This document shows positions 12,191 through 27,500 of a stretch of DNA of 64,000 nucleotides, piece after piece (within the stretch, counting starts at the first letter, position 1; the number at the start of each line of letters is the position of its first letter). Made by a program: the position numbers and the translations under genes. The notes under the pieces are model-generated. The model had not been told where the DNA came from. It did no database searches and saw nothing but the letters and a program-made list of their open reading frames with translations. The stretch covers positions 12,234,643 through 12,298,642 of the forward strand of contig CM037845.1 in assembly GCA_021234535.1 (NCBI GenBank), read 5' to 3'. This stretch comes from Stichopus chloronotus. Lineage: Eukaryota > Echinodermata > Holothuroidea > Aspidochirotida > Stichopodidae.

Positions 12191-14058
12191 AACAATCAAT
12201 TTTAAGGATCATTCGATTATAAGTATGCCGTGAGGAAGTCGAATACTTTTTGGGTTCGACCACAGTATGCTGGGAGCGTCCTGCATTGCCCATCTCGAAA
12301 TGTTGCAGTGTAGTATACGTTGAAAACTTCGTCGCCACGAACTCTCAATTTACCCGATAATTTCTCATGTGTACCTGGTATGTGAGTGGGTACATGTGGG
12401 TATCGTATGGTTGTAGGTCTCTCCTCCCACTTTCCACTTCTGGTGGCTTGGGTGCATCTTTCCTGGTGGGAGGGGGGGGGGGGCAGGCTCAAGGGTTCCC
12501 CATCATCACTTATACGCTATCTTTATTTGGGTGACGACTATTTAAGCGGAGCGCCACGATCAGTCGGCGCAGAACATACTGACAGAAAAGTTGACAGATG
12601 AAGGTATCCCCCTAGATCACAGGATATCCCCAGGCTCCCTACACTCTTGCGGCGTCCTAAAAAATCGCTTATAGCTGGTGAGTTGCCATTTCTTGCCCCA
12701 CCGTCTCGTCTAAATGACTACGCTACATGCTGCACATGCATTTTGAATCGACGCGCATAGTTGCTTTGCTTTCCCCAACGTCAAGTTTACAGCTGTACAG
12801 AAGAAAGATGACCCAGAACAGGACGCATACATCATCGTCTACTAACAGATCGACCCATAGCCTACATTTTTTTTGTCAGTGAACCTGTCCTACCTTCTTC
12901 TTATACAGTGTCACCCAGGCTGATACCTCCATTAGTGTTTATATGATATTATTTTCCCCCAAAGCAGGGCCAACAGATAAAACAGCATCTCTGATGACGA
13001 AAATGCCAGCGTCCTTTGTTGTTGCATGAAAAATAAAAACAACATTTTCGATTCGTCATTTTGACAACTTGCTTGTTTTCTGTTATGGTGTATACTTTCG
13101 TTCAAGCGGCATTGACCTACATGCAAAGATGATGCGTTGATTAAAAAAAAAAAAAAAAGAGAGGGGGGGGGGGGGCGCTCGTAAGGTTGGATGGTTACGC
13201 TGTACGGGAACGAATGTCAGATGACGCACTTCAGTGATGTCCGCATAAGGATTACGTTAATCATCATTATTTTCACACATCAACATAGGGGTTTATCGTC
13301 TACCTTCCATTTCAACATTTTACGTTTGTGTTCAAGACACTGCAAGAAAAATCTTTTGACAAGCGATGATCACCGAGAATCTGTAAAGTTATACAAAGCA
13401 ATGGCTAACCTTATCCTAATTACATATGTAAACATTTTTACAACAACATTCTGGGTGGGAGGGGAGAGTATGGTAGGAGGAGGGGGATTCTTAACTCATA
13501 TGTATCTTTTTAATCACTGCTCTCAGTAGCACGTTCCAGAAAAGGTTGCATTAGACCTTACGTTTCCATGGATGTTAAAGTTTTCGTTTTTATCGGATGT
13601 GTTTCCTGTTTCTTCTCATCTATGGCGTTCTGTTCTCACCAACGGGATGACATCGCATGAGTTAATGACACCCTGACGAAAGAAATTGGCGTAGATCCTG
13701 GGGACGGGGGATGGAGGGAAGGTCAGTCATTACTGATATCCCAATAGTTACAGGCATCATTATGCCATAAAGTACATCTATCGCTGATCATGAGTCAAAC
13801 TGATCTCTGTAAAAACTAGCCATCCTTTGATATAATCTCTTGCAGGAGGATCCCTTTTTAGAACATCCAGAAACATGAATGAAACTTGCGCAACTTCTTT
13901 AATTGCAGCCCCGTTAGAATTTTCTTTTTTAAGAATAGGAGTAATTTCCAGAATTATCGAGGAAACCATCAGAAACGATATCTAGTTACTTGGTTAGGGT
14001 CTAGTTCGGGAAAAAAATGTTTGAAGGCATTTGTCTTGAAAAGAAAGTACACAACCAC

Positions 14059-14126
14059 AAGGTCCCTCCACACGGTCCCTCCACGGTCCCTCCACACGGT
14101 CTCCCCACACGGTCCCTCCAGTGTCC
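14059..14126. repeat. Short minisatellite (CACGGTCCCTC units)
   Basis: Five degenerate copies of a GGTCCCTCCACAC-like unit in tandem. Confidence 0.8.
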
Positions 14127-15480
14127 TCCCCTCCTACTCAAATCTGCTCAAAAGATTTATGTATATGATCCTTTACCGTACTTTTTCCTTTTCACAGCTC
14201 CAACAGTCGAACCACACGACACGGTAGCAACAGCCAAAGATTTCTTGTGGTTTTGACGCAGACACGTCCGTTTGTTGGATCGTGATTGGAGGAAAACTTG
14301 GAAGAGTAGTCCATCGCAGGAAGGTAAAAAAATGGGAGTCGTTGTGACGGATCTAAAAGTGAATAAATTCAAACGAAACCTATCATTTGCGAAATATTTA
14401 CAAACCAAACTATGAGAAGTCCGCTATGCCCTCAGAGGAATCCTAAAGATGTGTTATTACGTAACATACATACAAACGAAAGTGAAGTATATGGTTAGAT
14501 ATACTTGTTTTTTATGTTTTCTCGAAAAAGAGAGGTTTGGAATCATTTTAAATAAACAAGCAAATGCGTTCTTATTTTTCAGACAACTTTACGGAAGCAA
14601 GTTCATATATTAGATTTCATGCCTTCATATACCGTGTTGATTGTTTCGAGTCTTTTATTTTCTTTAGATTTCCTCCCATTGTTTAAATTTGGTTGATAAA
14701 AGCGCTTCATTTTCAGATTCGTTATCCTCAAGGTGCCACACAGGTGACAGTGAAAGCTGATGTCCTATTAATTGTCTCGTTGCTATGTGCTTTTGAGGTC
14801 TATATTTCCTCTTGATGCCGTTTTTGTACGACTTATGTTTTATCAAATTTGCTCTCTGTTGTCGCGACGAATAACTCAGGAAATTTTCTACATGTCGTTT
14901 GTTTTTTTCTGTTTTACTTTACTTTGGGATAAAACTTTTCAAGGTTTATTTGAATATCTTGTCAGAGCTTTCCTCATCATATTCAGTAAAGTGTTATTTT
15001 ACAGTTAGATTTTTTTTTCTGAGACAAACGTCAAAACTCAGAATTAAAAAAAAAAGTTTCATTTGTAGTTAAGATAGTAAGCTTTTGGAAGGTATGGTGA
15101 ACGCAAAAAAAGGATGATTCTAAGTTTTTGACAAAACAAAGATATTTCCCTTTTTTTGTTTTCAGTTTCATATTTATAAACCAGTTACATAATCGAAAGA
15201 GAGACTGGAATGTCTGAAATCAGTTTCATTGTGTTTGTTGTTTCTTTTAATTTGTTATTATTGATTTGTTTCCATAGCAAAAGTGAACAGTGAGAGAAAT
15301 ACATTTGAGAGGGAGCTCTAGTGCAAAATGACTATAAGTCAAGAATAACCAGTCACCGTTGGTGTTTATCAGCCTATAGGCTACATCGTGATTTTGCATC
15401 GAATTTGCCTAACTTTTGTTTCATGGAATTGCCCGGGCAAAAAATAAAAATGCCGTGGAAACATGTGAAAGCACCTTTTT

Positions 15481-15771
<291 letters not shown>

Positions 15772-18700
15772 GCACGATGACTTTCTGGCTTATTCCTATG
15801 CGAACCGATATATACATCCTCCCATCCAGCTGCATGGTTCTGGCTGCCTCACATTGCAATCATAACACTGAGAAAGAAAACCATCACATATTGACCAGTT
15901 GACTATTGGTTTGTTGGTTACTTTCAATGATGAAGCGAAACAGTTTATCGAATTTAAATGGTCTTTAGTTTCTTTTTCTTTTATTTTTCATTTTCTTCTT
16001 TTTGTGACTTTATTGATATTTTTTGTTTGTAGATATAAAATGGAGAGAAAAGGAGAATAAAGTTCAATTAAAATTGCAGAATAATTGCAATTATTGGTTT
16101 GGTAGTACATTCTTTTCCAAATTTTGCTGATGCCGTAAAATAAAGTTGATATCAGCAGAATACCGGTATTGTTATTAGAGTTCCCTTTTAAGTACTCTCA
16201 AAGCGAAGTCCCACCATCAGTTGGGGCAGAACGCACCAGATAATGGTTGCTTTTACCCCCCACCATCCCACGGGTGGCCGGAAACGGCATTTCCCGGGTG
16301 CTTAAAACTCTATGTAGCCAGCCTAGCCATGGGGATCTCATGTTTACCATTTCTCAAATGAATTATCAGATGGGTTGACATGATATACGAGAAATATGAT
16401 GAATTATGAATTCTTTTATTTATCATTGGCACGTGGCAAATATTGAAGGAGGGCTTAATCCGCTCACTTATTTTTCATTCGGCTGAGCCCCCCTCCCCCC
16501 AAGTCCGCCTTCCGCTCCCATCCAGTTCCGCCGGCAATTCCAGGAGACCAAATTTCATTATGATAGGTCTAAACTCTGTTATGTGTCTTGCATGACAAAT
16601 GCATTGGACACAGCACGTGTAGGACAAATTCCATCTTCTGTGTTGTATGTGCACTAAAGATTAAACTGTCCTCGTTTAAAGGAACAGATCTAACGTTTAC
16701 ATGCTAATAACCAATGTTGATTTAGTTGGATAGCTACATGAGATCGGATCGATCTGTTAAAGATACAAGGAACGCCGTTGGATTCCTTTGAAGATCATCG
16801 CCTTACTTGGTGAAAGCCTGGTATAGATTGCATAAAGATACCGCTTGGGCAACTATACGTCTGAGTTACGACTAACGGCAGGGATTTGTGTTCGGAAGCC
16901 CCTTTTTTTTGAGTCACAATCTCCTGTGGAATTAGAAGAAAAAAAAACTAAAAAGAAAAAAAAAAGCTATTGAACATCGTTTGTAATGTTAAACAGTTTG
17001 GATTGACTTGTTCTAGTGTACGTTTAATAGCTTTTAACATTGAAAGCAAAACTTGAGTTCTTTGCTTGTAGGGTAGTCAGTTTTAACTACTATTACAACA
17101 AAAATTTTGTCTGACCATAAAGCTACTAGGGATGAAGTAAAGGCGGAGTCGTCGTAACATGGCGCTATACTTTATCAACCACAATGTTCGTTGTAAATTC
17201 ATGGACAACCCTTTATGGTAATAACAAGAAACCAAATTCTTACCCACCAATATACAGTTTGGGCTCCCCTACATTTTTCAGTACTACAATTTCTGCTCAA
17301 AATATTACGTCATATACATGTGCAGGCGGTTATGACGTCACTGGAACCGATACTAAGTAGGAGTCGGGAGTGGCTTCAGAGTGGACAGTTTGACCGCGAG
17401 ACTCGACTCCAAAATTGTCGGAGTTCGTTCAAGCCTACACTTTACATGCACGTCTCTGAGTAGCTTTGCCCGCGCGTAAGCAACAAACGTGCATCCTAAA
17501 AAAAGATCATTCCAAACTTCTAGTCCGTACAAGCGTTTGCGTACTCTGGAAACACTGTCCAGATTTAAATGTCTGGCACACCTTTCTCTTCTGACGTCAA
17601 TTGAAAGAATGTAATCGACAAGACTCCGGGTTGCTTTAGCCGGTTTTCAAATGAAATCTTTGTTTGTGGGGGCAGTTTTTTTTCGCTCATCGGAAAAAAG
17701 TTTGCATGAAAAATGACTATGAAGTATTTCTCACAACTACCCTTTTCTGATTCCACATGTGAGAATTGACCGTTCAACCGTTGTTTTCCTCGAAGAGCTC
17801 TTTAAGAGTTTAAGGATTTTCTAAGGATTTTCTTGTAGTAGAATAACATTTTACAGTTTGTCCCCGTCATGGTGGGGTTACCAGTTGTGAAGGAGACTGC
17901 ACACATACGTACATTAGAACGCGAGACTTCCCCCCGCCCCTCCATCTCGAAAGAAAATTAAATAACCCATGGACTGCTCCCTCAAAGATTTACAAACAGA
18001 CGCTGCTTAGGTAACAGACATATTGGTCAAAAATGTTTGTCTACAGAAAAACTCATTGTAACAGTGTATATGACTTAGGGTCCCAGTCTTTGCAAACATT
18101 TAAAACTGGATTGCACATATGTTTGTCCTTTATGGATTTTTTTCAGGCTAAGGAAGGAAGCGTAGAAGGGACATGTCAAAGAGAAAACTATCATGGCCAA
18201 ATTATTTTATCTTTTCAATAAGTGACCATTTTGACGACTTCAATAAAGAAAATTAATCTGAAATAAAAAAATAATTAAAACATTATTCTTAAATTTGTAA
18301 TTATTTTATTTTTTGTTATTCAGCTTCTTCTCAAAGGGCCAACACTTAGGAAATGGACTTTTCGAGGAGATCTACGAACTTTTCGACGAACATCTCGATG
18401 TCTAAATGGCAACAATTGGCAGTTTTCTAAATTTTGCAATTTTAACGTCAAACTAAATTTCTCAAATAAATGTAAAGGATATAGGCCTATCTAATCATTT
18501 GTATTTGTGTGACACCACGGATTTTCCATGATGAAATGTACTTTGAAGATTTCTTTTCACATCTATAACTTAAAAAAGAATATGCTATTGGGATATGGTT
18601 TTCATCAATACAGAGGGAAAAATTGCCTGAATTTTGTATGAACTATCAATCTTCTCTTTATGGTGGCCGATCGATTTAATGTTGCCAGACAGCCAGCTGG

Positions 18701-21700
18701 CTATGAGTGACTATAGCTCAATTACAGGTTGCCACAGCTATGCATTCTCTTTAAACCTCAAGTATAAATATGTTTCGCAGTCATGGATAGATAGCGACGC
18801 TTTCCATTCCCATCCGCTATACTAAATTTCTGAACTTAGGGGCACTGTAAATGTGTGACAAATCAGAAAATTACTCCCACATGATTACCGAAGTACGCCA
18901 CCACAGTTCGTTTGCAATAATTGGTGTCGCCCTTACAGATTTCATCCTGTTTCATTCAAGGAAAGGTGTTTATTGCGGTGTTCATTCTCACACAAGGCTT
19001 TAATCAATTCAAAGTGTTGTATCAAGACACATTCAGTATTAAATCCATCAATTTCATCGTGTAGACAAACATAAATTGAATCCGAAAGTGCGGAGTGCTG
19101 ACCAAGTGCATCATAAAGATGGACAAAAAAAAAAGAAAGAAAAGAAAAACAAATAGCGCATCTAAAATAATTTCAGCATATAAAAAATCCAGCATTTCCA
19201 GAAAAGCGTTACACTGTTAAAAATGTAAAATGTAAATTTACAGAAAATAAAGTAAAGGAACACAGAAGGAATACGGAAATGTTCTGGTAATTTTTGTTAG
19301 TAATTGTTTCCAGACAATTTCTGTCGTTCTTATTTATTTCTTTGTTTTGCTTTCTGTAAAATTTACAGACATCTTTTACAATGTAGCGTGTTAAAACAGT
19401 TAGTTACCGCTGGACGTTTTTACAAGTTAAACTTATTTTCTATATCTTCTGTTTTTAATACATTTTTAATACATAATCCGTGCAATCCGTGCAATGCTGC
19501 ATAGCTGTGTTTTATCCTACTTTGGTTAAACAAAGTCAGTTGATTCGGGTTAGTGAAAACTCAACGCCTGAATTTTATCAATTCGTTGGGAAACTGCACC
19601 GCTGAGACCATACAAAAAAGGCTTCTGTACCGAATTGTTCTTTTCCACCACTGACTTACCCAGTAACTTATGTAGTCTATAAAACATTCATGAAAAGGTT
19701 TTCTCCATTGTATGAAATAAACCCACTCTCTGGAAAGCTGATACAAGTTGTCCTGATCAAAGGGCTTTCAATTTCCTTTAACTTCAATTGTGATTAGATT
19801 TTTAGGGAAAAGTCACCTTACTCTCAGTTTCAAGGATCGAAGGGAAGGGGTGGGGGTGGCAACGGAGACCATGGCCCCATCCATGGAGGGTCAACAATGT
19901 TGCAAGAATTTGTACTTGGAAAAACGAAGTTTTGTCGTTGTTGTTGGTGAAGAAAACGAACTTCAAAGTTACACACATTTGTTGCACCAGATCGCATCTG
20001 AGGGCTGTCAGTGGTGGTTAGATAAAAAAACCCTTCGTATTACTGCATCACCATGCAGTTTGGCCCCTCCCAAACAAAGACCTTGGATTCGCCAGTGATC
20101 TCAATATGACGTTCTTCAAATGTGCCTGAACACTTGAATTTAAACAAAACTTATGTCCTCCAGTCTAAAAAACCAATACTTTGTCACAACTATCTCTTGC
20201 CGGTAGTCAATTTTTTTACAATATGAGACATTTGGTCTAGGACTGGACATTTTTCATTAATTAATTACTAACGTGACATGAATGCAGTGGAGAAGATGGA
20301 GACTCATGAGGGCGTAATATTGTAGTCAGTAAGAGAATCCAAAAAAAAAAAAAAATCCAAAATTCATGAGTTGTGTTGAAAAACGTTTTCAGATTTTTGC
20401 AGACGGGACATTTCAATTATTGCTAATTAATTAGTACTTATTATCAGTACTGCAGAAACATTGAATTTGATTTATTATGTGCCCTTTGGCATGTTTAAGA
20501 TGTCTTGACTATTTTTGTATAATTTTTCTTCTGCCCCAATCTGTACTACCAGGAATGTCCCGTCCTCGTCGCTATTGCCTGGGTAAGTTTACTTTGTTCG
20601 TTAATTAATTACTGTAAGAGTGTTTTTTTCAGGGAAAAGTTTAAAACTTTCAAATTTCACTTGTTCACTTGATTAACGACAGGAGAACATTTTTTATTTG
20701 AAATTCACCCATCCATGTCCCACATATATACGCTTGAGCTCTCCTACTTCAATGCCAAATTTAAAAAGAATCCCAACGTCTATTTCACAAACACACTCTC
20801 GGCACTTCAAATGTTCTTGTCATGACCATATGCCATATTTGAACTACAGTAGGTGGAGCATTTAGGGTTAGGGGTTACACTGTTACTCATTGAAAAGGGT
20901 ATCATCTGCCAAGTTTCCCATTACAATCAGGCACGTAACCAAAGTTAGATTGCTGGCCGGTGGGGCCAACATAGAGGTAGAGGGCCGGAGATCCATTCAG
21001 CTTTTGCGACCAAATGTTGATCTTTTTATTCTCCCAAAAAGTTCGGGAAGAAAATTTTTGGTCTTATCCCAATGCCCCCCCCCCCCCCTTAAATACGAAA
21101 ATAATCACAATACTATAATTTCATTGTAATGTGGTAATTTTCATATCATCTCGTTCTTTGATGCGTAGTCTGCAATGAAAATAAGCTAGAGAAATAAGAC
21201 AAACGCAACAAACGTGGCTCACCCCAGGAACTCTTCCAATCAGAGGCAACCCAAGGGAAGGGGGAGGGGTATGTGCGATGGGACTACCCCAATTTTCAGA
21301 GAGGTATTTTTTCTCACAATTATCGGGAACTGCCTTTAAGCTATAGATTTCCGTAATTGGTATGATGAGGTACACATTTTCTAGAAATTGGAAATTTATT
21401 AGTCCTCATAACAATTGCGTGAAACAGGCTCTGTATTTTTTCCAATACAGACCTAATATTTTAGGTATCCATAGGGTGGAGTCACAAGGGTTTGCAAGGG
21501 GGGGGGGGGTCAAGAGAGTTACTTTCGCCCAGGGACGTATCTAGGATTTTATCTCTGGGGAGGGGGGGGGGGAGACTGGGACATTATGAGGGACCTCAAT
21601 GACAGTGTGATAAGGAAATAAAAGCATTCATCTACTGCAGTTATGCACCCAAATTTGGACTTAGGAGTGGACTGAGAAATGTGGAAATACTATCTACGTG

Positions 21701-24435
21701 GAGCTTTTCCGTCGGATGGTGGAAATAATACCACATTTGCTTTCGTAGACTACTGCCCCGAGATCGTCGGAAAGGTGCCCTTTTCAAGCCTCTGGAAGTA
21801 AGCTGCAGGAATGATTACTGTCATTATCTTCTTGAACTGATAACCTCTGTTCTTACATTTTTAGAAGTTTTTCGCCAAAGGAAGTTAGATAGCATTTGTG
21901 CATTTCCTGATGAGGAAACAGGCGTACTTGTTTGAATTCCGAGTCTGAACGCTGAATATGGACATCAACAGTCCCTGAATGTGGGTGCGGCTAAAAGTAC
22001 TCAAAATTTCTTATTCTTTTACCTTCCCTTTCAAGTTTTTGTCATTTTTTTGTCTTCCTTTCTTTTTCTTTAATTCTCATTTTTCGTGTACCTAATTTTC
22101 TCGACCTGGCGGGTCAAGGGAGGGCGGCTGCTCCTTCCTGCGCCGCCCCTGTCTGCCCCCTTCCTTTGTATATAAAATTAACGCACAAACTTTTTTACTT
22201 ACTTGTGGCTTTCTAAATTTTGGGTGGTATCAATTTTTGTGAAGAAGAAAATATATGCTTCTAAAACTGAACCGTCTGGGCATGTACAATTATCAATTGT
22301 CCTTGAAATAGGGGTTAAGTAGATAACACACAGTATACATGGTGGAAACGGTCCTTGTAGAATAGAATATTTCAGTGCTGGTAGCAAGCTAGCAGCTGCC
22401 GCTTCCAACTTCCGACAACACACCCTTTAACGCATACCTTCAATTTGCAATTTTAATGTGACAGCTAGGAAAATGTGTTTTTCGTTCTGTTTCAATAATA
22501 CTCACATGTTCTATAAACACTAAATTCTTTTAACGACATTGTCATCGCAGTGGATCAGGCACGAACTACGGTATCCAAAAAACGCCATACGTCATGATTA
22601 AACCCTGTCGATGAAAGAAAAGATGAAAGGATATATACCCAGTGCTGACTTTTCACTGCAAGTACAAACAAAACGCAAAAAAAAAAAAAAAAGAACAAAA
22701 AGAAGAAAGAACACGTTTTTTATTACAGTTGATTCATAGATCGCCTCATCCAACATTTGCACCGTAACTAACACTCACTTGACACTCATAGCAATTTTTT
22801 CGTTGTCCTGCGTCAGCCCTTGTTCGTTATTCTACCTTATCTCAGACTCACTCAAAGCTCGACTTCATATTTTTTTCTTCTTCCTTAACCTGTTTCACTC
22901 CACTGCAGGAGGAAGGACTCCTCTTCAATTTCCCAGCTCTTTACCAAGCTGGGCCCTTGTGAAGTGGTGATATTTCAGTGATCTCGCTACCTAGTCTGCC
23001 TCCCTCAGTTCCTGGTGCTGCTTCTGAGTGTCCAATCTGAGAGCCGCTTCTGGGTGTCGAATACACTACACGTACTGCCAAAACAAAACTAGTGTTGACA
23101 ATCCACTCACAAGTGATGATTTAGGAGAGTATGGGGGCAACTATACAGATCGAATAAGGAAATCAGAAGTGTACTCACCAAAAACAAATCTAAAGTCCTT
23201 TTACAAACAATCGCTCTGGCTAAATCCGTGGTCAATATATTCCGGTCCTGGTCGATATTCCAAATTATAAAATACAAGTAAAATATATAAATCGGCGAAT
23301 TACTGAAGTGATGCTGTAAAGAACTTTTCGCTTTCCTGTCGCGAACCACGTGGCTTTGCTAAGGAAGTTGAAAGAGTTCTCCGGGAAGTATACAAAGTGG
23401 AATTGGGGTAAAAATATGAAGATGAATATGCGAGGATTATTGGTGTCAATAATCGGGTATTTAATAAAAATTCGCTACTCTCACTAGAGACGGAGGCTCG
23501 TGCCTAATCGTTGAGAAGTAGGACGCAGAGAGATAAGAGTTCTTTGTTCATCTCCTCGTGTCAAGTAAGAGGTTTCGGCTGATGCATAATTAGTCATCCG
23601 CCGAAACAAAGGGATGTTCATACAAAACTTGGCAAGAAAACTTTTCTGGGAATTTGGAAGAATTTGTTTGCCAAGTGGACACCGGAAGTGAGGGCAGGCT
23701 TCCAATCTATGACTTCTGGATGAAGCCACTACAATGATTTCAATTGGATGCCAGAATGTGTGCCGTATATAGTTCAAGTACAGAACTACGGTACGCTATA
23801 GTTTGTCACTAAAGCAATGTAAATGCTTTGTGTACACTTCCGTAGACCAATAAATTCGTGCAACAATGCTTCTGTACTACCTCATGTAAAACATTACGCA
23901 ATCACCACGTTGTAACTAAAGCAGCAAAACAAAAAGCTTTCGTCGTCTTGATGTACACGTACGTACGTACTGCATGTGTTGTTAACTGAGGCAGCAGTAG
24001 CAGTGGCACCGGTCAAGGTGATTGTGTGTGGAAAAGAAAATCTCAGCCGAAAGTGATCGAACATTGACGAAAAGGCACACTTTCCTTTTCTATCACACAG
24101 CCGAAGTCAGGTGTAACGATATTATTTCATTTTCTGTGCATGTGTGTGTGTAACTCGAAAAGGTCGAACTTGAACCTAGCAACGTCACATTCACAGACTG
24201 GCACTCTGTTTACTAATACAACTCCAACCTAACGTTATGATAGTGTAATAGCAAGTTGTGGTAACGAATAGCATATATGCCATAGTTCCAGATTTCGCAT
24301 CGGCTTATGTTTAACTTCTTTCGACAAGGAAGTTTCGTTTGAGGCCACAACTTTGAAAAGCTCTTATGTGATAAAATTTGCGGACATAGGCCTAGGTCAT
24401 AAAACTTAAATCAGTAGCGACCCTTCCACAGATCC

Positions 24436-24553
24436 ATGGATAGGTACATTCTCCGCAGAGCCAGGCAGGAAGACTGCAAGGAGATACTTCGGTTAATTCA
24501 GGAACTGGCAAACCACGAAAAGAAAGGAGAACACGTCAACATCACCAAAGAGA
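24436..24553 (+). CDS. SAT: SSAT exon 1
   Basis: Encodes residues 1-39 plus one base, beginning MDRYILRRARQEDCKEIL, and ends at a gtgagt donor (24554). The bases before the start (ccttccacag at 24421-24430) could be a weak acceptor, so a non-coding 5-prime exon further upstream is possible. Confidence 0.92.
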
Positions 24554-27500
24554 GTGAGTATAGCCTCCTTCACTTTAAAAGTTAAAATGTGCTGTTACTG
24601 TCAGGTAGTGATATTTTTTCTTTTTTTCTAAGTAACTAAGGATTTAATTTGTTATTCAATCAATAGTCAGAATGTGTGCAGAGTAAAGTCTTCTGTAATT
24701 ACCATTCATTCAAGGCCACTGTGCATGGCATGCAAAATCAAACTGTGGTAAGCAGTCATTGTCTAACAAGAAGCTTGCATTGCAGTATTCTAATGTACAG
24801 TACATTGCATAAATGACAAATACTGTAGGCCTGTGTAGCAAGCTGTTGGCTACATACATTGTACATTTGCAAGTTAAAGCAAGTAGGCCTACTTGAATTC
24901 TCCATATAGAATATATTGTGGTGATGTTAATTGAATTTGGTGTGGTCATACATGGTCTTTGAGGGAATGGCCACTAAAGAAAATTGATAGTTTAGGAATA
25001 GTTTCTTCATTGTTGAGAACCATATCTCAGTAGCATGTTTCCTCCAGAAGGTATGTCGTTGTGGATTCTTAAAAAAAATATGTTTCAAATGTAAATTCCA
25101 TTATGGCAAATTTATAATGTCACATAGGCACAACTTAGAACTGTATTTCTCATTTTTCTCCTCTGTCGTCTTAAAAGAAATATTGAAACACTTTCATTTA
25201 TTAGGATGTGCCCTTCAGTATTTTCCCCAGTATTTTAAGGTAAATCTTCTGTACAATATACGTACCCAATCGAAATTTTCAGTTTTGTCAAAATTCACTT
25301 GAGGTTATCTAAATGCACAGAAAATTGCCCCCCCAAAAATGAAAATTACATGGAACAACAGAGAATTTTTGCAATAATTTGCCATTGTGTCATTGCATTG
25401 GACCTAAAAAGGGCTCATTGTATTGTGTGTTTTGAAATTATTTTTTTCTTCCAAATCTGCCAAAATCCCTTCACATACTATAATTACAAATGGTTGCAAA
25501 TGGAGAGAATTCCCGACGTATGTCATCATGTCATGTGCAGTGAATGTGAGTGAGTAGCTAATGATTCAGGTTGGTTTTAAAAATTTGTGACCAGACACTT
25601 TCTCACATCTTGACTAAATAGTACAGGACTGCACAGCCAGTATATGCAAGGTGAAACAAAATCAAATTTTTGATTCCTTGCTGAAGGTGGAAGGAATCTA
25701 TGTGATAGCGTTTCGTGTGTGTACAGTGTATGACAATGACACAGTTTATTTCCATCCACATGGAGAACATAACATATAGCAACAAGACAAAGGTAAATGC
25801 AATATAAATATTTATATAATACATATCTTAAGTTTGTCTTGAACATATTTGAGATATGATGGAAAAGGAGAAAACTGAAGTATAATACTTATAAATTGTT
25901 TTACCCTGCATAAATTATTTACACGATAAATAGAAAAGCTGCTACATGACAAAAATAACAACTAATCACTAACACCAAAAGAAGACACTAGAGTTCATAA
26001 GGAAAGAAAAAGAAGAAAATCAGCAAAGCAGGAGAAAAAAAGTATTAGGCTACAGTAGGACACACTTTCAGAAATCATCTACATAACCAAGAAAGGAGAT
26101 ATGAGTTAATTGTTAAAATTTTGGGATGACAGTAACTTTTCCTTACACCTTATTTTAAAAAGGGAAAGGGTTTTACATTGCTTAACACTGTCATCGAGTG
26201 AATTCCATAGTTTGACTCCTGAGGTGGAAATACACAATTGTTTTTTCTTTGTTCTTACATAATTTTGTTTGAAGATGTTCTTTTGTCTTGTATTATATCT
26301 GTCATTGGATGCTAAGGAGAAGAAGTTTTGTAGGGTCTTAGGTAATAACATATGGTATGCTTTAAACATAAGTACTCCAGTGCTGAAATCTATAATTTGC
26401 CATAATGTTAGGGCTTGCAACTTATGGAAAAGACCAGCCGTGTAATCTAAGAAATTTGCTTTACATACAATACGAATGGCCCTTTTTTGGTTTAGAAATA
26501 AAGGGGTAATATTAGATTTGTAAGTATTTCCCCATCCTTCAGAACAGTAATTGAGATATGGAAGAAATATTGCACAATATAATGTATACAAAGTCTTAGT
26601 ATTTAAAAATTGACTGGCTTTATGAATGTGTGTACAGTATGTGTGACGCTACTTGTAAACACAATGTCTCAAAAAGGGTAACTGTGACTGATCTCATACT
26701 TAGTGTGTAGGTTCACAATACTGAGAAGATAATCCATTTTGTTTTTGGTAGAGTTCAAAGGTCATTTGAGGTCACCAGAGGTCAAAGTGTGAAAACTTCG
26801 TAAATACAATATCCCCAGAAGGGTAACCTTGACTTCTCTTACTTAGTGTGTAGGTTGGCAATACTGATTAGATGATCCCTATTGTTTTTGGCAGAGATCA
26901 AAGGTCATTTAAGGTCATTAGAGGGCAAACTGCAAAAACATTGTAAACATTATTTCTCCCGAAGGGTAACCTTTACTGACGTCATAATAGGGTGTGGATT
27001 GGCCATACTAAGTAGATGATTCTTATTGTTTCTTGTGGAGACAAAAGGTCATTTGATGTCACCAGAAGTCAACTGCAAAAACCTTGTAAGCACAGTATCT
27101 CCAGAAGGGTAGCCTTGGCTGATCTCATACTGCGTGGGTTGGCCATTGATAGTATAGATGTTCCCTGTTGGTTTTAGTGGAGGTCAAAGGTCATTTGAGG
27201 TCACCGGAGGTCAAACTGCAAAAACCTTGTGAACACAGTATCTCCAGAAGGGAAACCTTGGCTGATCTCATACTTACTGCATGGGTTGGCCATTCGGAGT
27301 AGATGTTCCCTTTTGGTTTCTTTTGTGGAGGTCTCAGGTCATTTGAGATCACCAATGGTCAAAATGTGAAAACCTTGTAATATCTCAAGAAAGGCAACCT
27401 TGACTGATCCCATACTGTACTTATTGTGTGGGTTGTTCCCACTCAAACAGATGATCCCTATTGTTTTTGGAGGAGGTCAAAAGTCATTTGAGGTCAATGA

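Noticed and set aside
25577..25846. Minus-strand open frames near the LINE 3-prime end
   Set aside because: They cross the junction between the MITE fragment, the Helentron-like left end and the LINE UTR, and match no protein family.
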